Shown piece after piece: positions 44,153 to 52,249 of a DNA stretch of 64,000 nt (position 1 is the stretch's first letter; every line of letters begins with the position of its first letter). The translations under genes were made by a program, and so were the position numbers. Under the pieces are notes generated by a model, which was not told the DNA's origin, made no database searches, and worked only from the letters and a program-made list of their open reading frames with translations. The stretch covers positions 372,001-436,000 of the forward strand of contig CBDFMI010000005.1 of assembly GCA_965249615.1 (NCBI GenBank), written 5' to 3'. Source of the DNA: G963555815 sp965249615 [NCBI: bacterium] (GTDB taxonomy: Bacteria; UBA8248; JACPRG01).

Positions 44153-44896
44153 ATGCGTCCGCGGGTAAAGCAGGGGATCCTCCTGGTCCCCAGCCTTCTC
44201 ACAACGGTCAACGCCTTAGCGGGGTTCTACGCCCTGATTGCCGCTTTGAATGGGCTTGTCTATCAGGCGGGGGCGGCCATCCTTCTGGCCATACTTTTTG
44301 ACATCCTAGACGGCCAAGTGGCCCGCTACACCCGTTCAGCCAGCCGCTTTGGCCTGGAGTATGACGCCCTGGTCGACCTCCTCTCCTTCGGGGTGGCCCC
44401 GGGGATTCTTCTCTACACCTGGGCACTTCAGCCCCACGCTCGGATGGGGTGGCTGGCAGTCTTCCTCTATGTTGTCTGCGGGGCGCTTCGCCTGGCCCGG
44501 TTCAATGTCCAGAGCCGGCCCGAGAAGGCCGGAGACTTTGTGGGCCTTCCCATCCCCGGTGCCGCGGGCGTTGTGGCCTCAGCGGTCATGTTCTTTGAGG
44601 AATTCGCCCCGCTTCCAGCGCCCCCCGCCCTCGGGGTGGCCCTCATGGCTTACTCCCTGGCCTTCCTCATGGTGAGCAATCTTGGCTATCGCAGCTTTAA
44701 GAAACTGCAACTCCGAGAGAGAAAGCCTTTCCACCTACTGGTCGGCTCAGTCCTCCTCTTGATCATAGTGGCTGCCGTTCCCCATCTTTCCCTCTTCCTG
44801 GGCCTGTTCGCCTACGCCTTATCAGGACCCGCAGAAAGGCTGTGGTCTCTCGCGCGAGTCAGGGTGAGACGGCTTGCTAAAGAGACCGAGAACTGA
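44153..44896 (+). CDS. pssA: CDP-diacylglycerol-serine O-phosphatidyltransferase
   Basis: 247 residues with about six membrane helices. The CDP-alcohol phosphotransferase signature is complete: DGQVARYTRSASRFGLEYD, then ALVD. It makes phosphatidylserine for Psd, encoded 16 bases upstream. LPIPGAAGVVASAVMF in the middle is typical of the type II enzyme. GGAGG lies before the ATG. Confidence 0.93.
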   Translation: MRPRVKQGILLVPSLLTTVNALAGFYALIAALNGLVYQAGAAILLAILFDILDGQVARYTRSASRFGLEYDALVDLLSFGVAPGILLYTWALQPHARMGWLAVFLYVVCGALRLARFNVQSRPEKAGDFVGLPIPGAAGVVASAVMFFEEFAPLPAPPALGVALMAYSLAFLMVSNLGYRSFKKLQLRERKPFHLLVGSVLLLIIVAAVPHLSLFLGLFAYALSGPAERLWSLARVRVRRLAKETEN

Positions 44897-44914
44897 GGGG
44901 CACCTTTGTTCTTG

Positions 44915-44942
44915 TTGACATGACCAGGACCATCCATAGTAT
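44915..44942 (+). promoter_or_regulatory. Promoter of lptD
   Basis: Perfect TTGACA (44915-44920), a 16-base spacer and TAGTAT (44937-44942). It lies just after the pssA stop and about 90-110 bases before the lptD start. Confidence 0.6.
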
Positions 44943-44968
44943 CCTCCAACGGACTTGAATTCATTAAC

Positions 44969-44993
44969 CTGGACCGGTGTGGGGCCGGTCCAG
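44969..44993 (+). promoter_or_regulatory. Perfect hairpin in the lptD leader
   Basis: CTGGACCGG / CCGGTCCAG, nine base pairs with a seven-base loop. The second arm ends on the first base of the GTG at 44993. If that GTG were the start it would be partly buried; if the TTG at 45029 is used, the hairpin is a leader element. No T-tract follows, so it is not a typical terminator. Confidence 0.5.
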
Positions 44994-45028
44994 TGAGGAT
45001 TCCCCTACAACCCTTTCAGAGGGCCTCT

Positions 45029-47221
45029 TTGCGATTCGGGCGTCGGTTCATCCCCGTCTGGGCATGTCTTTGGCTCCTGGGAGGGATTTTAGGGGCACCG
45101 GCAGTCGTGCTGGCTCAGACCCCTCCTCCCCCTGACGAAAGAACGCCCCTGAGGGTGGCTCCCCCGGGAATCCCTCCCGAAGCCCTTCTCCCAGAACAAG
45201 AGGCCGAAGTTCGGGCCGACTCTCTGATCGATGACGCTGAACGCGGTCTTATCGTCGGAGAGGGTTTTGTCGAGGTCCGCTACCTTCACAATGTCCTTCA
45301 AGCAGACCGGGTGGAGATCGATACCGAGACAGGAGATGGGGTGGCCATCGGCAATGTGATCTTTGAAGACAGAGAAAGCCGTTTGGTCTGCGATCGGCTG
45401 GAGTTCAACCTGCGCTCCCAACAGGGTCTCCTCTATGGGGTCCACGGTCAGCTGGGGGGCGTTTACAACATCACGGCGCCAAGAATGGATCGGCTGGATC
45501 AAGAGCGCTACCGAATACATCAAGGGGGCTTCACGACCTGTTCGGGGCCGGTTCCCTTCTGGACATTCGGATCCCAGAGCGCTTTCGTCCAGCTAGAGGG
45601 GCACGCCTTCATCAATCAGCCCACGTTTTGGGTGCTGGGTGTCCCGGTCGCCTATATCCCCTATCTCGTGGTCCCCATCCGGACCGAGCGGGCGTCGGGC
45701 CTTCTTGTCCCCACCGTCGGCTTCGGAGGCCGCGACGGGTATCGTTATGACCAGGATTTCTTCTGGGCGTTTTCGGATCATGCGGATGCCACCCTTGGCG
45801 TGGACTACCGCAGCCGCAGGGGTTTTGCCCCCAAGGCGGAATTCCGCTATCGCCTGGGCGCCGAGACTGCGGGCTCTTTCGATGCCAAATTCCTGCGCGA
45901 TGATCTAACGGACGAGGATTTTTATCGCTTTCGGGGAAACCATGAACAAGAATTCAGCGAGGATTTCCGTGCTTTCTACCGCGCCGAATGGGTAAACCGT
46001 GGTGATTTTGATCAGGAGCTGGAGCAGGACCTCGGCCTGAGGACCCGAAACCGGGTTGAGTCCATAGTGAATATCGAAAGGAACTGGGACACCGCCTCAG
46101 CCCGCTTCACGGGGCTTTTCCAGGACAGCACGGAAGCAATCCAGGATGACTTCTTCCGTCGATTTCCGCAGCTTGAATTTAACCTCTCCCCATCTTCCTG
46201 GGACCTGGGCCCCATCGGGGTCGCCACCTCCCTCGCCACCTCGGCTATCCATTTCTCACGCCGGCAGGATCAAATCGAAGACCGCATCTGGCGGGTCGAC
46301 CTAAAGCCCCGCGTGTCACTCCCCTTTTCAGAGCTGGGCTGGTTTTCCATTACCCCCTTTGCCCAGGCCCGTGGCACGTTCTACTCGAGAGGTCGAAACT
46401 CGACTGGAGACGAGGTTGCCTCGTTCAACCGAGAGCTTTGGGAGACGGGGGCCTCTGCCGAGGGCCCTCGGCTCCTTCGAACCTTCAACACAGGGGTCGA
46501 AAGGGTGCCGGCCATCCGCCACCTGACGAGCACCCGGTTCACATACACCTTCCGCCCTGATATCGATCCGGAGGACAGGCGGCAGATCGTTCCGTTCGAC
46601 GGTGTGGACGATATTTCGCCGACGAACACCCTTGAGTATGCCTGGGAACACAGATTTCTCGCCAGGGTCGAAAAAGAGGAGGACGTTTTTGAGACCCGGG
46701 ATGTGTTGGACATCACGCTCTCTCAGAGCCTAAACGTCGACGAGTTCACCGAGTCCACAGGGAGTCGCCAGCGCCGCCCCCTAAGTGACTTGACCTTTTC
46801 AACTCAATTCCGACCCTTTTCACTCTGGCGCCTCGGTTTCAGCGCCACCTATGACATTTACGATGAGATTGTGGAGACCTACCGGATCAGTGTGGACGTG
46901 CGCCAGGGAAGGACATGGTTCCTGCGGTTTGAGGACAGCTTCAACAACCGAACGGATGAGCTGTTCATCAGCGCCGGGGGGGGTATTCGGCTCTTCGACG
47001 TGTGGCATGCGGAGACCAACCTGATCTGGGATGGAGACCAGAGAGAACTCCTTCAGCAGGACTACCGCCTGCGCTTCCAATCCTGCTGCTGGGGATTCGA
47101 TCTCGGGATCCAGGACCGACCACAGGAGACGGTTTTCTTCTTCACATTCAACCTGGTGGGGGTCTTTGGCGCGGAGGATGCCCCGATATTCAAGTTCGGG
47201 GGATCTGGAGACACTCCCTAG
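45029..47221 (+). CDS. lptD: LPS-assembly protein LptD
   Basis: 730 residues from TTG 45029, which has AGAGGG five bases upstream; GTG 44993 gives 742. A signal peptide ends near VVLAQ. An OstA-like periplasmic jellyroll follows (VRADSLIDDAERGLIVGEGF, VEIDTETGDGVAIGNVIFED), then the LptD barrel with FTTCSGPVPFWTFGSQSAFV and VPVAYIPYLVVPIRTERASG followed by LLVP. It ends in beta strands. LptD places LPS on the outer leaflet with LptE. CC in RFQSCCWGFDLGIQD near the C-terminus and the Cys in TTCSGP are candidates for the inter-domain disulfides known in LptD. Confidence 0.92.
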   Translation: MRFGRRFIPVWACLWLLGGILGAPAVVLAQTPPPPDERTPLRVAPPGIPPEALLPEQEAEVRADSLIDDAERGLIVGEGFVEVRYLHNVLQADRVEIDTETGDGVAIGNVIFEDRESRLVCDRLEFNLRSQQGLLYGVHGQLGGVYNITAPRMDRLDQERYRIHQGGFTTCSGPVPFWTFGSQSAFVQLEGHAFINQPTFWVLGVPVAYIPYLVVPIRTERASGLLVPTVGFGGRDGYRYDQDFFWAFSDHADATLGVDYRSRRGFAPKAEFRYRLGAETAGSFDAKFLRDDLTDEDFYRFRGNHEQEFSEDFRAFYRAEWVNRGDFDQELEQDLGLRTRNRVESIVNIERNWDTASARFTGLFQDSTEAIQDDFFRRFPQLEFNLSPSSWDLGPIGVATSLATSAIHFSRRQDQIEDRIWRVDLKPRVSLPFSELGWFSITPFAQARGTFYSRGRNSTGDEVASFNRELWETGASAEGPRLLRTFNTGVERVPAIRHLTSTRFTYTFRPDIDPEDRRQIVPFDGVDDISPTNTLEYAWEHRFLARVEKEEDVFETRDVLDITLSQSLNVDEFTESTGSRQRRPLSDLTFSTQFRPFSLWRLGFSATYDIYDEIVETYRISVDVRQGRTWFLRFEDSFNNRTDELFISAGGGIRLFDVWHAETNLIWDGDQRELLQQDYRLRFQSCCWGFDLGIQDRPQETVFFFTFNLVGVFGAEDAPIFKFGGSGDTP

Positions 47222-47252
47222 GTTCTGCTGAATCATGGGCCCGCATAATCTG

Positions 47253-47281
47253 TTGATTCCAAACCAGAGGTATGGTAGCGT
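47253..47281 (+). promoter_or_regulatory. Candidate promoter of the sigma factor gene
   Basis: TTGATT (47253-47258), a 17-base spacer and TAGCGT (47276-47281), 62 bases before the ATG. The same TAGCGT -10 occurs at 56998. Confidence 0.45.
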
Positions 47282-47343
47282 ACTCCTAGGAGAAGTTGTG
47301 TTTTTCTTCCAAGCTCGATGACCTCTCTGGGTCCGGGGAAAGA

Positions 47344-48210
47344 ATGGGCCAAACGTCGGAACCCGAAGAGAGGGCCTATCGGCAAATCACCGTAGACTCT
47401 CTTTCCTCCTACCTCAAGGAGATCCGGGACATCCCAGTCCTGAGCCGTGCCGAGGAGCAGGTCCTGGCAAGGCGAGTCCGCTCGGGCGATAAAGAGGCGA
47501 CGGATCAGCTCATTCGCAGCAACCTGAAATATGTAGTGAGCGTTGCTAACAAGTACAAAGGTTGTGGCCTCTCGCTCCTCGACCTCATCAACGAGGGCAA
47601 CATCGGTCTCATCCAGGCGACCAGACGCTTTGACCCTGACAGGGGGGTGAAGTTCATCACTTATGCCGTGTGGTGGATCCGGCAGTCCATCATGCACGCC
47701 CTCGCTGAACAAGCGGGGACGGTCCGCCTGCCCATCAAGCAAGCCGGCAAGCTGTACCGGATTGGCGAAAAATACCAGGAGCTGAAGCAGACCCAAGGCC
47801 GCGAACCAACCACAGAGGAACTGGCTTCAGAGCTGGATCAGACCGCCGCGGAAATCGATTCCATCTTGCGAGTCTACCGGAACTATCTGTCCTTGAATGC
47901 CCCCATCACAGACGGCGATGAGACGACCTACATCGATCTCCTGGAATCCAAGGATATGCCGTCCGTGGAAGACCACTTGGTCCGGAGCTCCCTCACCCAG
48001 GAGATCGACCATCTCCTCAAAGAGCTTCCAGCCCGGGAGGAACAGATCCTGCGCATGCGGTTCGGCTTTCAAGGAGAGCCTATGACACTCGAGCAGATTG
48101 GCAAGAAGGTCGGACTCTCCCGCGAACGCGTCCGCCAGATTGAGAAAAAGGCCAAACACCGCCTGATGGCGCGAGCGCGCGTGAAAGCGCTGCGAGATTA
48201 TCTGAACTAG
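47344..48210 (+). CDS. RNA polymerase sigma-70 family factor (group 2-like)
   Basis: 288 residues from ATG 47344. Region 1.2: DSLSSYLKEIRDIPVLSRAE. Region 2: LIRSNLKYVVSVANKYKGCG, LLDLINEGNIGLIQATRRFD and FITYAVWWIRQSIMHALAEQ (core binding and -10 recognition). Region 3: GREPTTEELASELDQT. Region 4: MTLEQIGKKVGLSRERVRQI, the -35 reading helix-turn-helix. It lacks the long region 1.1 and spacer of RpoD, so it is more like RpoS/SigA-type secondary factors. A TTG at 47296 is an alternative start. Confidence 0.9.
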   Translation: MGQTSEPEERAYRQITVDSLSSYLKEIRDIPVLSRAEEQVLARRVRSGDKEATDQLIRSNLKYVVSVANKYKGCGLSLLDLINEGNIGLIQATRRFDPDRGVKFITYAVWWIRQSIMHALAEQAGTVRLPIKQAGKLYRIGEKYQELKQTQGREPTTEELASELDQTAAEIDSILRVYRNYLSLNAPITDGDETTYIDLLESKDMPSVEDHLVRSSLTQEIDHLLKELPAREEQILRMRFGFQGEPMTLEQIGKKVGLSRERVRQIEKKAKHRLMARARVKALRDYLN

Positions 48211-48287
48211 CCCCGGGCGCGATGCCCGCTGTGGCTGGGAGTCCTATTCGGAGAACACCCGATCTCGAGAGGTTGAAAACTCGGCCG

Positions 48288-48881
48288 ATGACTCAATTCG
48301 CGCAAAAGATTAAGATCCGTCGGATCGTTCCCCCGACGAAACTTTCTACACCCAACAAGATCACCCTCCTTCGGATCTTCCTTGCTCCGGCCCTCGTCCT
48401 GATCTTCCTCTCCCCCACCTTGTGGAGCGCCCATCTGGCGGCCTTGCTCATCGCGATCGGCTCGCTTTCGGACTGGCTCGACGGCCATCTGGCCAGGCGA
48501 TGGTCGGCTGAGACCGACCTCGGACGCCTCCTGGACCCCCTCGCAGACAAGCTCCTCCTCATTGCCGCCCTGGTCCCACTGGTGGCCTTGGACCGAGTGC
48601 CGGTCTGGATGGCGGCCATCCTCATCGGTCGGGACATGGCCGTCACGGGCATGAGGGCAGTGAGCGTAAAGCGGGGGCTTGTCATCAGTTCAAGCCGCAT
48701 GGGAAAACACAAGACCGGCCTGCAGGTGGTCGCCCTCATCCTGCTCATCTTGGACTACCATTGGGTGGGCCCGAGCTTCTGGGTCCTCGGAATGATTCTC
48801 CTGTCGGTGTCGCTGGTCCTAAGCCTCCTCTCTGGGTTTGATTATTCCCGTCAAGTCTGGCGCCAGGCAGACCCACGTTGA
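48288..48881 (+). CDS. pgsA: CDP-diacylglycerol-glycerol-3-phosphate phosphatidyltransferase
   Basis: 197 residues from ATG 48288 (ATG 48222 has no ribosome-binding site). Four or five membrane helices. LSTPNKITLLRIFLAPALVL starts the core; the catalytic signature is DGHLARRWSAETDLG followed by RLLDPLADK. It makes phosphatidylglycerol phosphate. The next gene, plsY, also works in phospholipid synthesis. Confidence 0.93.
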   Translation: MTQFAQKIKIRRIVPPTKLSTPNKITLLRIFLAPALVLIFLSPTLWSAHLAALLIAIGSLSDWLDGHLARRWSAETDLGRLLDPLADKLLLIAALVPLVALDRVPVWMAAILIGRDMAVTGMRAVSVKRGLVISSSRMGKHKTGLQVVALILLILDYHWVGPSFWVLGMILLSVSLVLSLLSGFDYSRQVWRQADPR

Positions 48882-49483
48882 GCCTGCTGAATCCCACGTC
48901 CACGGTCTGGCTCCTCGCCCTGGGAAGCTATCTGCTGGGGTCGATCCCCTTCGGCCTCCTCCTTGCCAAGGCTCAGGGGGTGGAGATCCGAAGCAGGGGC
49001 AGCGGCAACATCGGGGCCAGCAATGTGGCCCGATCCATCGGACTCGCCAAGGGGGTTCTTGTCCTGCTGGGTGACACGGGCAAAGGGTTCCTGCCAGTCT
49101 TTGTGGCAACGGTCTTGGGGCTCTCGGCGGGATGGACGGGAACGATCGCCTTGTTGGCAATCCTAGGGCATGCCTATCCGCCCTGGCTTCGCTTTCGTGG
49201 CGGGAAGGGGGTGGCCACTGCCTGGGGGGCCTTCCTGGCGGTGACTCCCTTGTCGGCTCTCGTGGTGGTCGGGTTTTTCGGCCTGGTCTTCGCCCTCACC
49301 CAAAAGATTTCCCCGGCCTCAATGCTCGCAGCCGTCTCACTCCCCATCCTGATATTGGCCTTCGGGGGGCCTGCCCCCCTTGTGTGGGCGGGAGGCTTCG
49401 CCGCTCTTCTCATCGTCGTGCGCCACAGTGAAAACCTCAGGCGCCTTCGGGCGGGTCAAGAGCCGAGCTTTTTCTCAAGGTGA
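48878..49483 (+). CDS. plsY: Glycerol-3-phosphate acyltransferase PlsY
   Basis: 201 residues with five membrane helices. The three PlsY motifs are visible: LGSIPFGLLLAKAQGVEIRS with GSGNIGASNVARSIG, HAYPPWLRFRGGKGVATAWG, and VVRHSENLRRLRAGQEPSFF. It acylates glycerol-3-phosphate with acyl-phosphate. Start TTG at 48878 overlaps the pgsA stop (TTGA). Confidence 0.94.
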   Translation: MSLLNPTSTVWLLALGSYLLGSIPFGLLLAKAQGVEIRSRGSGNIGASNVARSIGLAKGVLVLLGDTGKGFLPVFVATVLGLSAGWTGTIALLAILGHAYPPWLRFRGGKGVATAWGAFLAVTPLSALVVVGFFGLVFALTQKISPASMLAAVSLPILILAFGGPAPLVWAGGFAALLIVVRHSENLRRLRAGQEPSFFSR

Positions 49484-49649
49484 ATCAGAAGTCCGGGAGA
49501 AGTCGATAAAGAACCAAGGGCCTGTGGAGCGGGCCCTGAAGACATCGTTTCATGATCATCCCCCCGAATTCGAACCCAGATTTCAAGCGGCCTTTGTCAA
49601 TACGCACACACACCCGGAACCGTTTGAGAAACAAGGCGAAAAGGTAATC

Positions 49650-49678
49650 TTGACATGCTTTTTGGGACCAGATAGGGT
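49650..49678 (+). promoter_or_regulatory. Promoter of the tRNA-Gly/tRNA-Cys unit
   Basis: TTGACA (49650-49655), a 17-base spacer and TAGGGT (49673-49678), 33 bases before tRNA-Gly. The rest of 49484-49710 shows nothing else. Confidence 0.65.
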
Positions 49679-49710
49679 AAGGTAAATAGCAGACGAAATG
49701 TAAAAAGCGT

Positions 49711-49785
49711 GCGGGAGTAGCTCAGTGGTAGAGCACTGCCTTGCCAAGGCAGGGGTCGCGGGTTCAAATCCCGTTTCCCGCTCCA
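49711..49785 (+). tRNA. tRNA-Gly (anticodon GCC)
   Basis: 75 bases with a full cloverleaf: acceptor GCGGGAG, D-arm GCTCAGTGGTAGAGC, anticodon stem CTGCC/GGCAG around TTGCCAA, T-arm GCGGGTTCAAATCCCGT. The CCA end is encoded in DNA. Confidence 0.97.
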
Positions 49786-49843
49786 AGACTAAATGCTTGG
49801 GGGATTGGCGACCATTCCCCAAGCTAAAAGAAGGGGTCTTCCC

Positions 49844-49917
49844 GGCGGCATAGCCAAGTGGTAAGGCAGAGGCCTGCAAAGCCTTCATCCCCGGTTCGAA
49901 TCCGGGTGCCGCCTCCA
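49844..49917 (+). tRNA. tRNA-Cys (anticodon GCA)
   Basis: 74 bases: acceptor GGCGGCA, D-arm GCCAAGTGGTAAGGC, anticodon loop CTGCAAA with GCA, T-arm CCGGTTCGAATCCGG. CCA is encoded. A hairpin (49795-49824) lies between the two tRNAs and probably marks a processing site. Confidence 0.97.
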
Positions 49918-49924
49918 ACCTCAG

Positions 49925-49965
49925 AAAAGACCCGGCTGGTGATTGAAGTTGGCCGGGTCTTTTTC
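49925..49965 (+). terminator. Rho-independent terminator after the tRNAs
   Basis: AAAAGACCCGGC / GCCGGGTCTTTT, a 12-bp stem with a 15-base loop, followed by further T residues. It starts eight bases after tRNA-Cys. Confidence 0.85.
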
Positions 49966-50123
49966 TTTCGAAAGCCCGGGGTAGTGAATCAAGGAAGAGA
50001 AAGAAGCCCGCGACCAGATGGCCCTCTTCCAATAGTCTCCCGTCGTTCAACGAGACTCAGCGAGACATCGTGATGCTTCGAAGAAGCGGACCTCTGGCGA
50101 TTAACAAAGCAAATCGATCTTGA

Positions 50124-50815
50124 ATGCCCATTATTCTCTTCGACATTGACGGGACGCTCCTCCACTCGGGGAAAGCCGGCCGAAAAGCCTTCGAGGGGGG
50201 TTTTGAGGAGCTCTACGGCTGGCGGAGGGCCTCTCCGGGGTCCCTGTTGAAGGCCACACGGACCCGGCCACCGCCAAAACGGCCTTCCAAAAACATCGAG
50301 GAGAGCCCCCCACCGAGGCGGAGCTCTCCCAGGTCTTTGAACTCTACGTCGAAAGAGTTTTTAGAGAAGTCCAAAATTCCACAGGCTTCAGAGTCCTCCC
50401 CGGTGTTGAGTCGCTCCTTGAACGCCTCTTCCAAAAGACCGGCGTGGCGGTTGGTATTGCCACAGGAAACATCGAGGCGGGCGCCCGGATCAAATTGGAG
50501 AGGGCCGGACTCAACCGCTATCTCCCCTTCGGCGGGTTTGGCTCTGATTCGCCCGATAGGACAGCCCTCACACAGATCGCCATCGAACGGGGCCGGAAAG
50601 AACTCCCGGGGGCCGGGGGGCTGAACGAAATTCTGGTGGTGGGAGATACCCCTCTCGATGTGAAGAGCGGGCGGGAGGCTGGAGCGCGCACGGTGGGCGT
50701 GGCCACAGGCTCTTGGACCGCAGACGACCTCTCCCGGGCCGGTGCAGACGTCGTCCTCAGCGATTTAACCGACACGGAGGCTTTCCTGTCGCTTCTGGAT
50801 GGGGTCTCACCCTGA
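50124..50815 (+). CDS. HAD-family phosphatase (phosphoglycolate phosphatase-like), one-base frameshift
   Basis: About 230 residues if repaired. From ATG 50124: ILFDIDGTLLHSGKAG (motif I with both Asp), then YGWRRA, after which the frame is lost. The next frame runs GVPVEGHTDPATAKTAFQKH, GFRVLPGVESLLERL, VGIATGN (motif II), the Lys of motif III in ARIKLERAGL, and VVGDTPLDVKSGREAG (motif IV). One C missing at GCC (about 50230) explains it. The frame ends at 50815. As written only the first 35 residues are correct. Sequence error is likely. Substrate unknown. Confidence 0.78.
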
Positions 50816-50833
50816 CCTGGTAAGGAGAAAAGC

Positions 50834-52126
50834 TTGGCGGCGAAGATCGCCCTCATCATCCTGGACGGAATTGCCGACCGGCCCTATCGCGAGCTCGATG
50901 GGAAAACCCCCCTCGAGGCCGCCTCGACACCGGCCCTCGACATTTTTGCGACCCGTGGGGCAAACGGCCTCTATCACTCCGTCTCTCCCGGCGTCGCCTG
51001 CCCCAGCGAGCTTGCCCACTGGCGGATCTTCGGCTACCAGCCTGAGGAGTTCCCCGGACGGGGGTCCATCGAGGCCATGGGTTTTGGTGTTCCCTTTGAG
51101 CCGCAGGAGGTTTGCCTCCTTGCCAACTTAGCGGCCGCACGAGAGAAAAATGGCGCCCTTTGGGTCATAGAACCCAGGATTCCCCTGCCCGAAGCGGTGT
51201 GGGTAGAGGCTTTTGATAGAATCTCTTCCTTTGAGGCCAAAAAACTTCGCCTAAAACTTCATCGGACCCGGGGGCCTGATGCCATCCTTGTCCTGGAGGC
51301 GCCCGCAAGCCCTCTGGTGACCGACGCCGACACCTGCCGCCCCAACCAACCCGTCGCCACCATCAAGCCCCACTCGGAGGCGGAGGGAGACAAAAATGCC
51401 ATCCAGACCGCCGACTTCCTGAACGACTATTTGAGGTGGGCCTATCGAACCCTAGAGGATCTTCGGGCAAGAGAGCCGGACGAGAGGCTCGCCCTGATCT
51501 GCCAGCGGCCGGGCCAGCGGCGAAATCTCCCCTCCTTCGCCCACCGGGTCGGCATGCGCGGGGTCACGATCTCGTCGGGGGCCATCTACAAGGGCATCGC
51601 GGAGACCCTTGGCTGGACAGCGGCCCCGGCTCCCTCCCTGGAAGATCCCGGGCAAGAGCTTCAAGAACGGCTCAAGCTGGCAGAGCGGCTTTTTGAGGAT
51701 CACGATTTCATTCACATCCACACCAAGGCCGCTGATGAGGCGGCCCACACGGGTGAGCCCAGTCATAAGGTGAAAACCATTGAATCCCTCGACCGAGGGT
51801 GCAAAGAGACCCTGGCCAGATGGGCTGCATTAGAAGACCGGGTGACGATCGTGACGGCCGACCACGCCACCCCCAGCCAGGGCCCCCTCATCCACTCCGG
51901 GGAGGAGGTCCCCCTGGCCATCACCGGCCTTCGGGTCCCCCAGGACCCTGTCCGCTTCTTCGGCGAGGGTCCAGCCGCCTCGGGCCGCCTGGGTCACCTT
52001 CGGGGGGGAGACCTCATGTCACTTCTTCTGAACTTTGCGGACCGATGTGAAGTCCTGGGCCTCCGTTCAACCCCGGACCCCCTCCCCTATTTTCCCGGAC
52101 CCATCGAGCCCCTTCGGCTGGAATAA
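50834..52126 (+). CDS. apgM: 2,3-bisphosphoglycerate-independent phosphoglycerate mutase, archaeal type
   Basis: 430 residues, alkaline-phosphatase superfamily. IALIILDGIADRPYRELDGK holds the first metal Asp, GVACPSELAHWRIFGYQPEE the phosphoserine, and TADHATPSQGPLIHSGEEVP the C-terminal metal ligands. The family interconverts 2- and 3-phosphoglycerate. TTG at 50834 has AAGGAG five bases upstream. Some relatives act as cofactor-independent phosphomutases on other substrates, so the role is probable rather than certain. Confidence 0.87.
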   Translation: MAAKIALIILDGIADRPYRELDGKTPLEAASTPALDIFATRGANGLYHSVSPGVACPSELAHWRIFGYQPEEFPGRGSIEAMGFGVPFEPQEVCLLANLAAAREKNGALWVIEPRIPLPEAVWVEAFDRISSFEAKKLRLKLHRTRGPDAILVLEAPASPLVTDADTCRPNQPVATIKPHSEAEGDKNAIQTADFLNDYLRWAYRTLEDLRAREPDERLALICQRPGQRRNLPSFAHRVGMRGVTISSGAIYKGIAETLGWTAAPAPSLEDPGQELQERLKLAERLFEDHDFIHIHTKAADEAAHTGEPSHKVKTIESLDRGCKETLARWAALEDRVTIVTADHATPSQGPLIHSGEEVPLAITGLRVPQDPVRFFGEGPAASGRLGHLRGGDLMSLLLNFADRCEVLGLRSTPDPLPYFPGPIEPLRLE

Positions 52127-52249
52127 TTTTCGGGTGGGCACCAGACACCCTGGTGGTAGAAAGCAAATATTGCAAAGAGAATGGAAAATATCTACCCTAG
52201 TGAAAAGACTCTGGGACAGAGAAAAAGTTTTCGCCTCTGGGAGCGCAAA

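Noticed and set aside
49583-50050. Minus-strand open frame of 155 residues
   Set aside because: It runs across both tRNA genes and the terminator.
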